Assembly: GCF_027497495.1 (NCBI RefSeq)
Contig: NZ_CP114205.1
Location: 434,001-498,000, forward strand
Direction of reading: 5' to 3'
DNA: 64,000 nucleotides
Source: Streptomyces tubercidicus
Lineage (GTDB): Bacteria; Actinomycetota; Actinomycetes; Streptomycetales; Streptomycetaceae
Shown here: positions 51,436 to 60,883 of the stretch, piece after piece
Layout: each line of letters opens with the position of its first letter
Position numbering within the stretch: position 1 is the stretch's first letter
The notes under the pieces: model-generated
What the model was told of the DNA's origin: nothing
Database searches by the model: none
The model's input: only the letters and a program-made list of their open reading frames with translations
Program-made: the position numbers and the translations under genes

Positions 51436-52137
51436 AGGACTCTCTTCGGACGACGGAGCCACCAGGTTTCGTATGCCTGGCTGCGGCGTAGAGAATCACC
51501 CACGACCCCAGACATACGTGTACGGCCGCGCACAGTCGCCTGCCAGAAAGCCATCAAAGGGCCGGCTAATGGCATAGTTCTCCCCGGGGTGGCGGTTTTC
51601 ATAGGCCAATGCGCGGAATTTCTTTCTTGCCTTAGCAGGTGACTACCCGGTTGGCAAGTGCGATGATCTTAGCATCACAGCAACACCCGTCGTCCAACGG
51701 CGATCTGACCACTTGCAGCATCTGAAGCAGATTCAACAAAGGCCCAGTTCACGTTCATTGGGCATCGATGCCGCTCCACGGCGGCACAAGCAGTCCGTCG
51801 GCATCCTGACGGACCGTTGATGTACTGCCCTACGCCATAGCGAACGCAACGCACATCAGCGGTCAGCAAAGGCCAGCGATGCGGCACATCACGGACATAG
51901 GTGATCTCACCACGGCGGACCCGGACGACCCGTACGGTCATGTCCCGGTCGGTCCCCCGCAGATAGTGAGCCGTGCAGTGGGTCCGGGCACCCTCGACAG
52001 CCCGCAGATCCTTCGCGCAGTCGACCGAGCGCGGGCCCCTGGGGATCACCGGAAGTCAGTCACGGACAATTCTTTCCGGTGACCCGGTTTCGGCGACAGG
52101 AGCTTCCCACCCGTGCGGCCGGCCAGGCGACGGTGCG
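51436..52137. other. 702-base gap upstream of cvnA, no gene supported
   Basis: Base composition drops well below that of the flanking genes, especially at 51450-51800. Frames of 60-150 codons exist on both strands but none has typical codon bias or a recognisable fold; the longest minus-strand frame (51675-52049) is Cys/Arg-rich and looks random. The gap should hold the conservon promoter; TTGCCA and TAAGGC with 17 bases between, read leftward near 51625-51655, are a weak candidate. Confidence 0.5.
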
Positions 52138-53130
52138 TCACACGGACGGTACGGGGCCCCGCATTCGGCGGCTGATCCAGTGCAGCGAGTCGGCCATCCG
52201 CCGGATGTAGGTGTGCCCGCTGTGCACCCCGTCCGGTATTTCGAAGAGCCTGGAGTGGACCGGACCGCCGGTGTAACCCTTGATGAAGCGCTTCACATCG
52301 GGCACCGCCGCCTCCTTGCTGCCGAGCTCGAAGGCGAGATAGACCGGCAGGCCGTTGCGCGCGGCCAGCTGCCGCGCCAGATGTCGCGGGTCATTGGCGC
52401 GCATCTCGGCCGGATGCCCCTGCCACAGCGGTGAATCCGGCGCGGTGTCGGGGCCGTTGACGACGGCCGCCTTGAACTTCTGCGGTTCCTTGAGGACGGC
52501 CTTCAGCGCGGCGAAGCCACCGGACGAGGACCCCATGAACGCCCAGCCGTCACGGCTGTCGTACGTACGGAAGTTGGCCCGCGTGAAGTCCGGTACGTCC
52601 TCGGTCAGCCAGGTGCCCATCTTGGGCTGCCCCGGGATATCGCTGCCGTCGTAGTACGTCCTGCCCGGATTGAGCACCGGCATCACGACGATGAACGGCA
52701 GCGTCCTGCCCTGCCGCGACCACCGGGCGATCCGCTCCTCCAGCGCAAAAGCCTCCCCTGCCCAGTAGTTGAACGGATAGCCATAGGCCCCGGGCAGCGC
52801 GATCAGCACCGGGAAACCGCTCCGGGCGTAGCGCGCCTGGTGGTACTGCGGCGGCACCCAGGCCCATATGTCGCCGGTGAAACCGGACTTGCGGCCGTGC
52901 CACTTCGTCCTGACGACCCGGGTGCCGTCGCCTCCGGTCGGACGGAAGGGGGTGAAGGACGAGCGCGGGCCGTGGGGCGGCACCACCCGGGGCTGTCCGT
53001 TGCGGGCGTCCGCGGCCCGGACCGGCCGCGGCACATTCGCGGTGTCGACGGTGTCCCTGCCGCTGCCACAGCCGGCCAACAGCCCCAGCACCACCACACT
53101 CACCGCAGCGCGGACGCGCAGGCACTTCAT
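52138..53130 (-). CDS. esterase-like lipoprotein (alpha/beta-hydrolase fold)
   Basis: The 330-residue protein has a signal with lipobox LLAGC (Cys at about residue 21), so it is a lipoprotein. The mature part is an esterase D/antigen-85-like hydrolase: FPVLIALPGAYGYPFNYW, AFMGSSSGGFAALKAV with nucleophile Ser, and VHSGHTYIRRMADSL with the catalytic His near the end. It could cleave or transfer acyl groups at the cell surface. ATG 53130 has AAGGAG 9-14 bases upstream; the frame reaches 53205 without function. Confidence 0.85.
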   Translation of the reverse strand: MKCLRVRAAVSVVVLGLLAGCGSGRDTVDTANVPRPVRAADARNGQPRVVPPHGPRSSFTPFRPTGGDGTRVVRTKWHGRKSGFTGDIWAWVPPQYHQARYARSGFPVLIALPGAYGYPFNYWAGEAFALEERIARWSRQGRTLPFIVVMPVLNPGRTYYDGSDIPGQPKMGTWLTEDVPDFTRANFRTYDSRDGWAFMGSSSGGFAALKAVLKEPQKFKAAVVNGPDTAPDSPLWQGHPAEMRANDPRHLARQLAARNGLPVYLAFELGSKEAAVPDVKRFIKGYTGGPVHSRLFEIPDGVHSGHTYIRRMADSLHWISRRMRGPVPSV

Positions 53131-53423
53131 CGGGGCGCTCTCCTTGGATCCTCGGGCCGGCCGCGCAGCCACGCTGCCACTGCGCCACCGGTCGCACGAC
53201 ACCACTTAAGATCGTCCGCAGCGCCCTCGGCGCCTCCCTCGGCCACCCTGACCAGGCGTTCCGCGCTCCCGGCGGCGCACGGAGACACCCCCGCACGTCA
53301 AGTACGCCGGCCGGGTTTCCCTCGTTCGATGAGGCCACGGGTTGTTTACCCGACGGTCGGTTCTGGCAAGGTTGGTTCCCAATTCCGAAGGGCGCGGCGC
53401 TGAGCCGTGGTTGGGGATGACCG

Positions 53424-55487
53424 ATGACCGCGAGGGCCGAGCGCCGGCCGCTGCCCGGCGTAGTGGGACGGGCCGTTGAGCATGAGCTGGTGTCCGGGCT
53501 GCTGGACAGCGCCCCGCTCGTGACGCTCACCGGAGCCGCGGGAGTGGGGAAGAGCGTGCTGGCCCGCGCCGTCCTGGAGGAGCACACCGCCCGGCACGAC
53601 GGCACGATCCTCCGCGTCGGCTGCTGGGACGGTCTTCCCCATGGCGGGCTGACGGAGGCGCTCCTCCGGGCGGCGCACCCCGGGGACGACGCCCGTCGGG
53701 ACACCGCGACGGCCTTCGCCCGGCGGACCACCCCGTCACACAACGGCGAGCCGGTGCACGGCCGTATGGGACGGACGGGGCCTACGGATGTCCCAACAGG
53801 CCCCACTCCGGCGGACGATACGGCGATTGCCGCGCTCGCCGCGCACTGCCGGCGGTCGCGCGCCACCATCCTGCTCGACGACTGCGACCCGCTCCGCGAG
53901 GAGTGCGCCCAGCTCGTACGACGGCTGCTGCGGGCCGATCCGGCGCTGCGCATCGTGGCGACCGCACGTGGTGCGCTCGGGCTGCCCGAGGAGCGGGTCG
54001 TCGCGGTCGCACCGCTCCCGGTGACGCTGGGCGAGGGCATCGCCGGGCCGGCCGTCGAGCTGCTGGCCGCACGGGCCGGAGCCGCCGCACCGGAGCTCCT
54101 GGTCGCGGTGTGCCAGGCGCTGGAGGGCTCGCCGCTGGCGATCGCACTGGCCGCGCAACAACTGGACCGGATGTCGTTGCCGCAGCTCGCGGCGCAGGTG
54201 GGGGCGGACGGCCCGCTGTTCTACTCGGGGCCCGCGGCGACCGTGCGGCACACCTCGCTCTACGCCGCGCAGGCCGCGGGCTACGCCCTCTGTTCGCCCA
54301 CCGACCGGCGGGTGTGGGCGAGGCTCTCGGTGCTGCCCGGCGACTTCGATCCCTGGCTGGCCGGTTGTGTCTGCACCAGCTGTGACGTTCCTGCGGCAGC
54401 GGTCGACGGTGCGCTGGAACGGCTCCGCAACGCCTCGGTCATCGAGCGCGTACGGGACGCCGGCGGCGCTCAGGAAGACACCGGGGCGGCGCTGCCTGCC
54501 CGCTACCGACTCCCCCGCGCCGCCCGCGACTTCGGGCGGACGCAGCTGCGCGAGGCGGGCGAGGAAGCCGCGGCGCTGCGACGCTTCCGGCAGGCGTGCG
54601 CGGCCCTCGCGGCCGAGGCCCAGATCGCCTGGCAGGGCCCGAATCAGCAGGTCGCCGTACGTCTGGTGGAGGATGAACAGGCCAACCTCGACGCGGCGCT
54701 GACCCGGCCGCCGCAGGACGCGGAGGATGCGCTCGGCGCCCTGGAGATCGCGGTCTCGCTGTGGTTCCACTGGGCGGCCTGTGGCTTCCGCCGCGAGGGG
54801 CGGGCACATCTGGACCGGCTGCTGCTGCTCTCCCGGGACGACACCGCGCTACGGGCCCGCGCCCTGTGGCTGGCCGGGTACCTCGCGGCGCAGGAGCATT
54901 CGCTCGGCGCCGCGGAGACGCTGCTCGACCAGGCATGGACGGCGGCCGTGATGCATGCGGACTCCGACGGGCTGGCCCGTATCGCGCATGCGCACGGCGT
55001 ACTGGCGCTGTACCGGGGGAACACCGCGGCGGCGGTGGCCTGTCTGGAGGAGTCGGCCCGGCACCGTTCCAGGGACCCGTGGTTCGGCCCGGGGCCTGCC
55101 CACAGCTGGGCGCTGCTCGCCGTCGCGCTGTCGTCGCTCGATGCGGAGCGGGCACGGGAGGCGGCCCGACGCGCCTGGGAGAGTCGGCACTCGGACGGCG
55201 ATTTCTGGCTGTACTCGACGGTCCTGTACGCGTGTGCGGCAACCGAGCGCGCCCACGGGGAGCCGACGGCGGCGCTGCGGGCCTGCCGTACCGCGCTGGC
55301 GGCCAAACAGCTCATCGGTGACCCGCTGTTCATCGCCGGGGCCCGCAATCTGCTGGCCGGTCTGCGGCGTGAGGTACGCGGCGGGGAGCCACGGCGCGGC
55401 CCTGACGAGGAGGTCCCGTGGTGGCGGCCCGCCGGGGCGGACATGCCGCCGCAGCCGTTCTTCTCGCGACTGCGGGCCGGGCCTTGA
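53424..55487 (+). CDS. STAND-type NTPase with TPR-like repeats
   Basis: A 687-residue protein: P-loop TGAAGVGKS at about 37-44, Walker B TILLDDCD, then the arm of an NB-ARC-like ATPase and helical repeats in the last 350 residues (YLAAQEHSLGAAETLLDQAW, ACEES/ALYRGNTAAAVACLEESA) of the TPR type. It resembles the ATPase-TPR half of LuxR/SARP-type STAND regulators, but there is no helix-turn-helix at either end. It may act as a signalling scaffold or have lost its DNA-binding domain. Single gene, ATG at 53424. Confidence 0.75.
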   Translation: MTARAERRPLPGVVGRAVEHELVSGLLDSAPLVTLTGAAGVGKSVLARAVLEEHTARHDGTILRVGCWDGLPHGGLTEALLRAAHPGDDARRDTATAFARRTTPSHNGEPVHGRMGRTGPTDVPTGPTPADDTAIAALAAHCRRSRATILLDDCDPLREECAQLVRRLLRADPALRIVATARGALGLPEERVVAVAPLPVTLGEGIAGPAVELLAARAGAAAPELLVAVCQALEGSPLAIALAAQQLDRMSLPQLAAQVGADGPLFYSGPAATVRHTSLYAAQAAGYALCSPTDRRVWARLSVLPGDFDPWLAGCVCTSCDVPAAAVDGALERLRNASVIERVRDAGGAQEDTGAALPARYRLPRAARDFGRTQLREAGEEAAALRRFRQACAALAAEAQIAWQGPNQQVAVRLVEDEQANLDAALTRPPQDAEDALGALEIAVSLWFHWAACGFRREGRAHLDRLLLLSRDDTALRARALWLAGYLAAQEHSLGAAETLLDQAWTAAVMHADSDGLARIAHAHGVLALYRGNTAAAVACLEESARHRSRDPWFGPGPAHSWALLAVALSSLDAERAREAARRAWESRHSDGDFWLYSTVLYACAATERAHGEPTAALRACRTALAAKQLIGDPLFIAGARNLLAGLRREVRGGEPRRGPDEEVPWWRPAGADMPPQPFFSRLRAGP

Positions 55488-55569
55488 CGCCCCGAGCGGT
55501 GGACACGCTGTGTGATGGGCCTGTCGCGCTCGGGATGCGAGGGTGACGGGCCGGTCGCATGCTGGGGAT

Positions 55570-55779
55570 ATGAAGCGTGCCCCCGTGATCGTGCATCCGC
55601 CCTGCACCGGCGGTCGCCGCGTGACGCTCTACGGACAGGATCTGGGACGAGCGCTGCGCCCGGGCGACGTGGCCGCGATCCTGCGCCGCGCCGGTTTCTG
55701 TGCGACCACCTTCGTCTGGGACGACACCGGCGTCTTCGAATGGCGTGACGGCGGGCCCGACGTATGGATGATGCCCTGA
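55570..55779 (+). CDS. small conserved hypothetical protein, 69 residues
   Basis: A 69-residue protein starting MKRAPVIVHPPCTGGRRVTL and ending FEWRDGGPDVWMMP. I recall similar short proteins in several copies in Streptomyces genomes (HPPxxTGGRRVT, WRGGGPDVW), with no known function. Codon use is normal for the region. It lies 82 bases after the STAND gene and before a hairpin. Confidence 0.65.
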   Translation: MKRAPVIVHPPCTGGRRVTLYGQDLGRALRPGDVAAILRRAGFCATTFVWDDTGVFEWRDGGPDVWMMP

Positions 55780-55844
55780 CGCGACACTACTTCGCGAACG
55801 GCCTTTGACTGTGGGGGTGTTGCACCTGTTGCACCCCTGGACCG

Positions 55845-55875
55845 TTCAACTGCCCGCCATTCACGGGCAGTTGAA
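55845..55875. terminator. strong hairpin between convergent genes
   Basis: TTCAACTGCCCG (55845-55856) and CGGGCAGTTGAA (55864-55875) form a perfect 12-base-pair stem with a 7-base loop. It lies between the 69-residue gene and the convergent DedA gene and can serve both. Confidence 0.75.
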
Positions 55876-55933
55876 GCGTATGACACAGGGCGAGCAGCTC
55901 GACGGTACGGGCCCTGGAAGCGGTCCGTGCGGG

Positions 55934-56584
55934 TCAGTCGACCGTCGCCGGGACCGGGCTCTCCGCCGCCTCGCGCGCGGCGGCGGCCTTCTTCGCTCGG
56001 TGCTTCATGAGGAGGAAGGAGCCGACGCCGAACAGCAGCGCGGCGACCAGCCCGAGCCAGGAGAAGCGCTTGAGCCAGGCCTCGGCGACGACGCCTACGC
56101 TGTAGATCAGCGCGACCGTGCCGCCGGCCCAGACGATGCCGCCGAGGACGTTGGCGATCAGGAACTTCCAGTACGGCATCTTCAGTACACCGGCGAGCGG
56201 GCCGGCGAAGATCCGCAGCAGCGCGATGAAGCGGCCGAAAAAGACCGCCCACATACCCCACTTGTCGAACTTCTCCTCGGCCATCGCGACCTGGTCGGGG
56301 CCGAAGTGCTTGGGGAACTTGCGGCCGGCCCACTGCAACAGCGGCTGGCCGCCCTTGCGGCCGATCAGATACCCGATGGAGTCGCCGATGATCGCGCCGC
56401 TGGACGCACTGGCGCCGAGCACCCACGGGTCGATGTGATCCTGGGTCGCCGCGAGGAGCGCGGAGCTGACGAGGACGATCTCACCGGGCAGCGGAATGCC
56501 CAGGCTCTCCAGACCGATGACCACCCCCACCAGGAGGTAGACGCTCACGGCCGGCACCGATTCGAGCCACTCCTGGATGTGCAA
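55934..56584 (-). CDS. DedA-family membrane protein
   Basis: The 216-residue protein has the DedA core: ESLGIPLPGEIVLVSSALLA, then GDSIGYLIGRKGG, FFGRFIALLRIFAGPLAGVLKMPYWKFL with the GRF and G-P motifs, and helices to the end. DedA proteins take part in lipid-carrier or phospholipid flipping and proton-motive force maintenance. TTG 56584 is chosen because GGAGGA lies 8 bases upstream; the ATG at 56641 adds 19 poorly coding residues. Confidence 0.88.
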   Translation of the reverse strand: MHIQEWLESVPAVSVYLLVGVVIGLESLGIPLPGEIVLVSSALLAATQDHIDPWVLGASASSGAIIGDSIGYLIGRKGGQPLLQWAGRKFPKHFGPDQVAMAEEKFDKWGMWAVFFGRFIALLRIFAGPLAGVLKMPYWKFLIANVLGGIVWAGGTVALIYSVGVVAEAWLKRFSWLGLVAALLFGVGSFLLMKHRAKKAAAAREAAESPVPATVD

Positions 56585-56820
56585 CGCCGATTCCTCCGCT
56601 GGTGTAGGGCCCCGTGGGCCGTGGCCCGACGTCCGTGACACCGGGCCGATCGATCCCCTGGCGCACTGCAGCGCGCCCCGGGAAGCCTACTCGACCGGGA
56701 ACGCCGGGGAGCGAATCCACGTGCGGTGCGCGACATCTGGCGCCCGGACTCGACGACGGCCCGCCGCGCGGTGCACGGCGGGCCAGGAGTGCCCTGTGGT
56801 GAGGCGACTCGCTCAGCGGC

Positions 56821-57276
56821 TCACTTATTGGGGCGCAGGGTCCACACGATGCTCATCTCGCCGGTCACCGCGCCGTCCTCGCGGGTGATGGCGATGTTCA
56901 CCGGAAATTCCGGGCGCTCTCCGGCGTCGAGCTCGGCGACAACCTCGGCCACCGGCCGGCCCAGCTCCGCGGTGGCGGTGACGGGCCCCATGGCGAGCTT
57001 CTTGTAGCCGATCTCGGCCCGCACGGCCAGCGGCACCGCGCGGCCGAGCTGGTCGCTGAAGGCCGCCATCACGATGGCGCCGCTCGCCGACTCGGCGAGG
57101 GTGAACATCGCGCCGGCGTGCGGACCGCCGACGTGGTTGTGGAAGTCGGGCTGGTCGGGCATGCGGACCACGGCACGCTCGGCGGTGGTCTCGGTGAACT
57201 CCAGGTTCAGGGTGCGGGCCATCGGCACGGATGCCGCCATCATTTCGCCGATCGACGGCAGGGTCTCGGAGGACAT
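56821..57276 (-). CDS. hotdog-fold thioesterase-like protein (DUF4442)
   Basis: The 151-residue protein is a PaaI/YiiD-like hotdog domain: PDFHNHVGGPHAGAMFTLAESASG, the helix that packs in the fold, followed by AEIGYKKLAMGPVTATAEL and an edge strand. DUF4442 proteins are probable acyl-CoA thioesterases with unproven substrates. Divergent from the MFS gene. Confidence 0.8.
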   Translation of the reverse strand: MSSETLPSIGEMMAASVPMARTLNLEFTETTAERAVVRMPDQPDFHNHVGGPHAGAMFTLAESASGAIVMAAFSDQLGRAVPLAVRAEIGYKKLAMGPVTATAELGRPVAEVVAELDAGERPEFPVNIAITREDGAVTGEMSIVWTLRPNK

Positions 57277-57421
57277 GAGGTCATGTTACCTAGCGGTAGC
57301 TTAGGTGGGAAGAGCCGCCCGCGTCACGGGCCGCCGCGCCCCCGGGCCCGGCCCGTCGCCGTACGTCGGCCGACGGCCCGGTGCCGCCCCACGGAGCGCC
57401 CCGCATATCGTTGACGCCCAT

Positions 57422-58921
57422 GTGGCCAGCGCAGCAACACAGCGGAGACGGACGGGCGAAGCGCCCGGCACGCCCCGTGAACCGACCGGACGCCCCGCCC
57501 CTGAAGCCGACGGCCACGGCGCTCTCCCTACGGGTGCGGCCTTGGTGAAGGCCCCCGCATGGGCGGGGCGTAACTATCTGCTGCTCACCGGCGCCACGGT
57601 GATCGCGAACCTCGGCAGCTCCGGCGCGCTGATCGCGACCGCCTTCGCGGTGCTCGCCACGGGCGGCTCCGCCACCGATGTCGGCCTGGTCGCCGCCGCG
57701 CGGACGCTCCCGCTCCTCTGCTTCCTGCTGATCGGCGGCGCGGTCGCCGACCGGCTCCCCCGGCATCGCGTCATGGTCGCCGCGAACGCCCTCAGCTGTG
57801 TCTCCCAGGGGCTGTTCGCGCTCCTCGTGCTGGCCGGGGAACCGCAGATGTGGCAGATGGCGCTGCTGGCCGCGCTCGGCGGTACCGGGCAGGCGTTCTT
57901 CGCGCCGGCCTCCGAAGGCATGGTGCTGGCCAGCGTCTCCGGCGACCAGGCGGGGCGCGCCTTCGCCGTGTTCCGAATGGGTATGAACGGCGCGAACATC
58001 GGCGGCGCGGCACTGGGCGGCGCGCTGGTCGCCGCGGTCGGGCCCGGCTGGGTGCTGGCCATCGACTCCGCCGCCTTCGCCCTCGCGGCGGCGTTGCGCG
58101 CGTTCCTCGACGTCAGCGGCGTCCCCGTACGGAAGCCCGGCGGCGGGGTGCTGCACGATCTGCGGGACGGCTGGCGCGAGGTCGCCTCCCGGCCCTGGCT
58201 GTGGGCGGTGGTGGTGCAGTTCTCCATCGTCAACGCGGTGATCTCGGCCGCCGAGGCGGTCTACGGCCCCCTGGTCGCCGAGCAGCATCTGGGCGGCCCC
58301 GGTCCCTGGGGGCTGGCACTGGCCGGATTCGGTGTGGGCACCGCGGGCGGCGCCCTGCTGATGACCCGGTTCCGGCCACGCCGGATGCTGCTGACCGGTG
58401 CGCTGTGTGTCTTCCCGCTCGCCCTCCCGTCCGCCGCGCTCGCCGTCCCCCTGCCCGCGGCCGGACTCACCGTGATCATGTTCGGCACCGGGATCGCGAT
58501 CGAGGTCTTCGCGGTGACCTGGATGACGGCGCTGCACCAGGAGATCCCTGAGGAGAAGTTCTCCCGGGTCTCGTCCTACGACTGGCTCGGATCCCTGGCC
58601 ATGGTCCCGCTGGCCACCGCGCTGGCCGGTCCCGTCCAGGACCGCATCGGCCGGACGGCCGCGCTGTGGGGCTGCTCGGCGCTGATCGTGCTGCTGACGG
58701 CGGCGGTGCTGTGCGTACCCGACCTCCGGCGTCTGACGCGGCGTACGACGACGGCGCCGGCGGCCGGGGCACCGTCGGCCCGCCCGGCCGGGGCGACGGC
58801 AGCGGACACGGCGGGGGCGGAGTGGCCGAAGCCGGGGGGCGTCGCGAGGGGCCGTCGCGGCGGCGGAGTGACCGGTCGCTGCTCCGCGAGGCCGGAGCCG
58901 GCCGGGGTCAGCCCACGCTGA
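57422..58921 (+). CDS. MFS transporter, EntS-like
   Basis: A membrane protein with about 12 helices, starting with NYLLLTGATVIANLGSSGALIATAF and VGLVAAARTLPLLCFLLIGGAVADRLPRHRVM. This is the layout of EntS/MFS_3 exporters of siderophores or drugs. The start is uncertain: GTG 57422 is given (499 residues), but GTG 57545 (about 458 residues) is also possible since the first helix begins near 57572; neither has a good ribosome site. The last 60 residues are Ala/Pro/Arg-rich. Its end overlaps the convergent gene by 14 bases. Confidence 0.82.
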   Translation: MASAATQRRRTGEAPGTPREPTGRPAPEADGHGALPTGAALVKAPAWAGRNYLLLTGATVIANLGSSGALIATAFAVLATGGSATDVGLVAAARTLPLLCFLLIGGAVADRLPRHRVMVAANALSCVSQGLFALLVLAGEPQMWQMALLAALGGTGQAFFAPASEGMVLASVSGDQAGRAFAVFRMGMNGANIGGAALGGALVAAVGPGWVLAIDSAAFALAAALRAFLDVSGVPVRKPGGGVLHDLRDGWREVASRPWLWAVVVQFSIVNAVISAAEAVYGPLVAEQHLGGPGPWGLALAGFGVGTAGGALLMTRFRPRRMLLTGALCVFPLALPSAALAVPLPAAGLTVIMFGTGIAIEVFAVTWMTALHQEIPEEKFSRVSSYDWLGSLAMVPLATALAGPVQDRIGRTAALWGCSALIVLLTAAVLCVPDLRRLTRRTTTAPAAGAPSARPAGATAADTAGAEWPKPGGVARGRRGGGVTGRCSARPEPAGVSPR

Positions 58922-59762
58922 ACGTGCCGTCCGGCGGCACCGGGGACGCCACCGCCTCACCATCGCGTACGGGTTCCGCGTCCGCGATCAGCCGCCGCAG
59001 CGCCGCGCCGTGCTCGACCCGGGCCGGGAAGACGTCACCCGCCGTCCGCCGGGCCAGGTCGGCGACGGGGAGCGGCGTACGGGAGGCGAGCAGCACGGCG
59101 TTGCCGAACCGGCGGCCGCGCAGCACCGACGGCTCGGCGATCAGTGCGAGATGCTCGAAGACCGTGGCGAAATTGGCGAGTTGGCCGCGCAGAAAGGCGA
59201 ACGGCGCGCTGTCCGCGAGGTTCGCCGCATAGCAGCCGTCCGGCCGCAGCACCCGCGCGGCGGCCCGTGCGTACTCGACCGAGGTGAGCTGGGCCGGCAC
59301 CCGCGCTCCGCCGAAGACATCCGCCACGATGACATCGGCGCTGCCCTCCGGCGCCGCCTCCAGCGCCGTACGGGCGTCCTCGGCGTGCACGGTGATCCCG
59401 CAGTGGGCGGGCAGCGGCAGCTGCTCCGTCACCAGGGCGAGCAGTCCGCGGTCCGCTTCGACGACGTCCTGCCGGGAGTGCGGACGGGTAGCGGCCAGGT
59501 AGCGCGGCAGGGTCAGCGCTCCGCCGCCCAGATGCAGCGCGTCGAGCGGCTGCCCCGGGGCGGCCGCCTCGTCCAGGACATGGGCCAGCCGGCGCACATA
59601 CTCGAATTCCAGATGCGTGGGCGCGTCGAGGTCCACGTACGACTGCGGCGCGCCATCCACGGTCAGCAGCCAGGCGTGCGGCCGGTCGACGTCCGGCAGC
59701 AGCTTGGCGGTGCCGCAGTCCACGGTCCGGGTGACGGGTATCGGCTCAGGTGCTTCGTCCAC
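58908..59762 (-). CDS. spermidine synthase-like protein
   Basis: The 284-residue protein has the spermine/spermidine-synthase methyltransferase fold: PLDALHLGGGALTLPRYLAA (glycine-rich SAM-type loop), VVEADRGL and DVIVADVFGGARVPAQL. The GGxGxGxxxxR and gating Asp of true polyamine synthases are changed. It is a short form common in Streptomyces, with unknown substrate, probably not a polyamine synthase. GTG 59762 chosen; a longer frame to 59858 is Pro/Arg-rich. Confidence 0.75.
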   Translation of the reverse strand: MDEAPEPIPVTRTVDCGTAKLLPDVDRPHAWLLTVDGAPQSYVDLDAPTHLEFEYVRRLAHVLDEAAAPGQPLDALHLGGGALTLPRYLAATRPHSRQDVVEADRGLLALVTEQLPLPAHCGITVHAEDARTALEAAPEGSADVIVADVFGGARVPAQLTSVEYARAAARVLRPDGCYAANLADSAPFAFLRGQLANFATVFEHLALIAEPSVLRGRRFGNAVLLASRTPLPVADLARRTAGDVFPARVEHGAALRRLIADAEPVRDGEAVASPVPPDGTFSVG

Positions 59763-59823
59763 CGTCCCATTGTGCCGGTGCGGCCACGGTGCCCCGCCCC
59801 CGGTCGGGGCGGGGAGCGGCCGG

Positions 59824-60666
59824 TCAGTCGGCCCAGACCTGCCGGATCTCCGCCACATGCGCGGCGGCCTGGCGGCGCCCCGCGCGAGCCGCGTCCGCGC
59901 GCTTGGCGGGGTCGAGGACGTTGCGGCCGAACGCCGATCTGGCCACGCGGTCGGGGGTGATCACACACACCCGGGCACCATCGCGCGCGAGCCGGGCGCC
60001 CTGGGCCCGCGGTCCGGCGATCGGGCCGCCGGAGACCGCCATCGGCGCGACGACCACCACCCGGCCGTATCCGGCGGCCAGATCGGCGTTGGCGCTGGAG
60101 TGCACCCCGCCGTCGATCCAGCGCGTGCCGTCGATGGTGACCGGCGGATAGACACCGGGGACCGCGCAGCTCGCGCCCACCGCGTCGAGCAGTGGCACCC
60201 CACTCGTGTCGTCGAACGCGCGCCGCTCCCCGGTTGCCGCATCAACCGCGGTGATCACCAACCGGCGGGCCGGCCAGTCGGTCATCCCCAGGGTCCGGGC
60301 GATCACCGTCCGCTGTTCCGCCTCGGGGACGGTACGGGCGGCAAGCGCCAGTTTGCCCATCCGTACGCCGAAGGAGAGCGTGTCGCGTGAGCGCAGCGCG
60401 ATGGCCGCGAAGCGGGCCAGGGCAGCCGGGCCCATACGAGCGGCCGCGCGGGTCTCCGGTACGGCGAGCTGACGCTCGTACATCTCCTCCAGGGGCAGCT
60501 GCCGGGAGGTGAGCTGGGCGGCGACGATCGATCCGGCGGAGGTGCCGATGACCACATCGACGTCGGCGAGGTCGACGCCCGCCTCGGCGAGCCCGGCCAG
60601 CATCCCGATCTCCCAGCCGATGCCGGTGAGCCCGCCGCCGCCCAGGACCAGTGCCGTACCCGCCAT
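59824..60666 (-). CDS. patatin-like phospholipase
   Basis: The 280-residue protein has the patatin dyad: oxyanion GGGGLTGIGWEIG, nucleophile in VVIGTSAGSIVAAQL, and DGG in WIDGGVHSSANADL. Patatins deacylate lipids. ATG 60666 (MAGTALVLGGGGL) opens directly on the oxyanion motif. It lies in one direction with the spermidine synthase-like gene, 61 bases from its start. Confidence 0.88.
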   Translation of the reverse strand: MAGTALVLGGGGLTGIGWEIGMLAGLAEAGVDLADVDVVIGTSAGSIVAAQLTSRQLPLEEMYERQLAVPETRAAARMGPAALARFAAIALRSRDTLSFGVRMGKLALAARTVPEAEQRTVIARTLGMTDWPARRLVITAVDAATGERRAFDDTSGVPLLDAVGASCAVPGVYPPVTIDGTRWIDGGVHSSANADLAAGYGRVVVVAPMAVSGGPIAGPRAQGARLARDGARVCVITPDRVARSAFGRNVLDPAKRADAARAGRRQAAAHVAEIRQVWAD

Positions 60667-60829
60667 GGGTCTCCCTCGCGCCTTCCGGCCGACCGGCCGC
60701 CCCGTATGGCGCGGCCGGATCATCGTCGTCATCTGTGGCCAGCAGTCTCGCACCCCCTATGCCCCGGCGACAGTGGGCTGCTGGTTGCCCCCGGGACAGT
60801 CGACGGCGGCTTGTCCTGGAACAGCGGAC

Positions 60830-60866
60830 GGCTGCGCCCGGCACCAGGAAGGCACCGGGCGCAGCC
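60830..60866 (-). terminator. terminator of tuf3
   Basis: GGCTGCGCCCGG (60830-60841) pairs perfectly with CCGGGCGCAGCC (60855-60866), with a 13-base loop, 18 bases beyond the leftward tuf3 stop. Confidence 0.75.
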
Positions 60867-60883
60867 ACATGACCTGCGATGTT

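Noticed and set aside
51675..52049. 124-codon minus-strand frame upstream of the conservon
   Set aside because: Cys/Arg-rich with no domain and weak codon bias, so it looks like chance in a lower-GC gap.
58908..59762. True spermidine synthase
   Set aside because: The fold is right but key polyamine-site residues are changed and no decarboxylase gene is linked.
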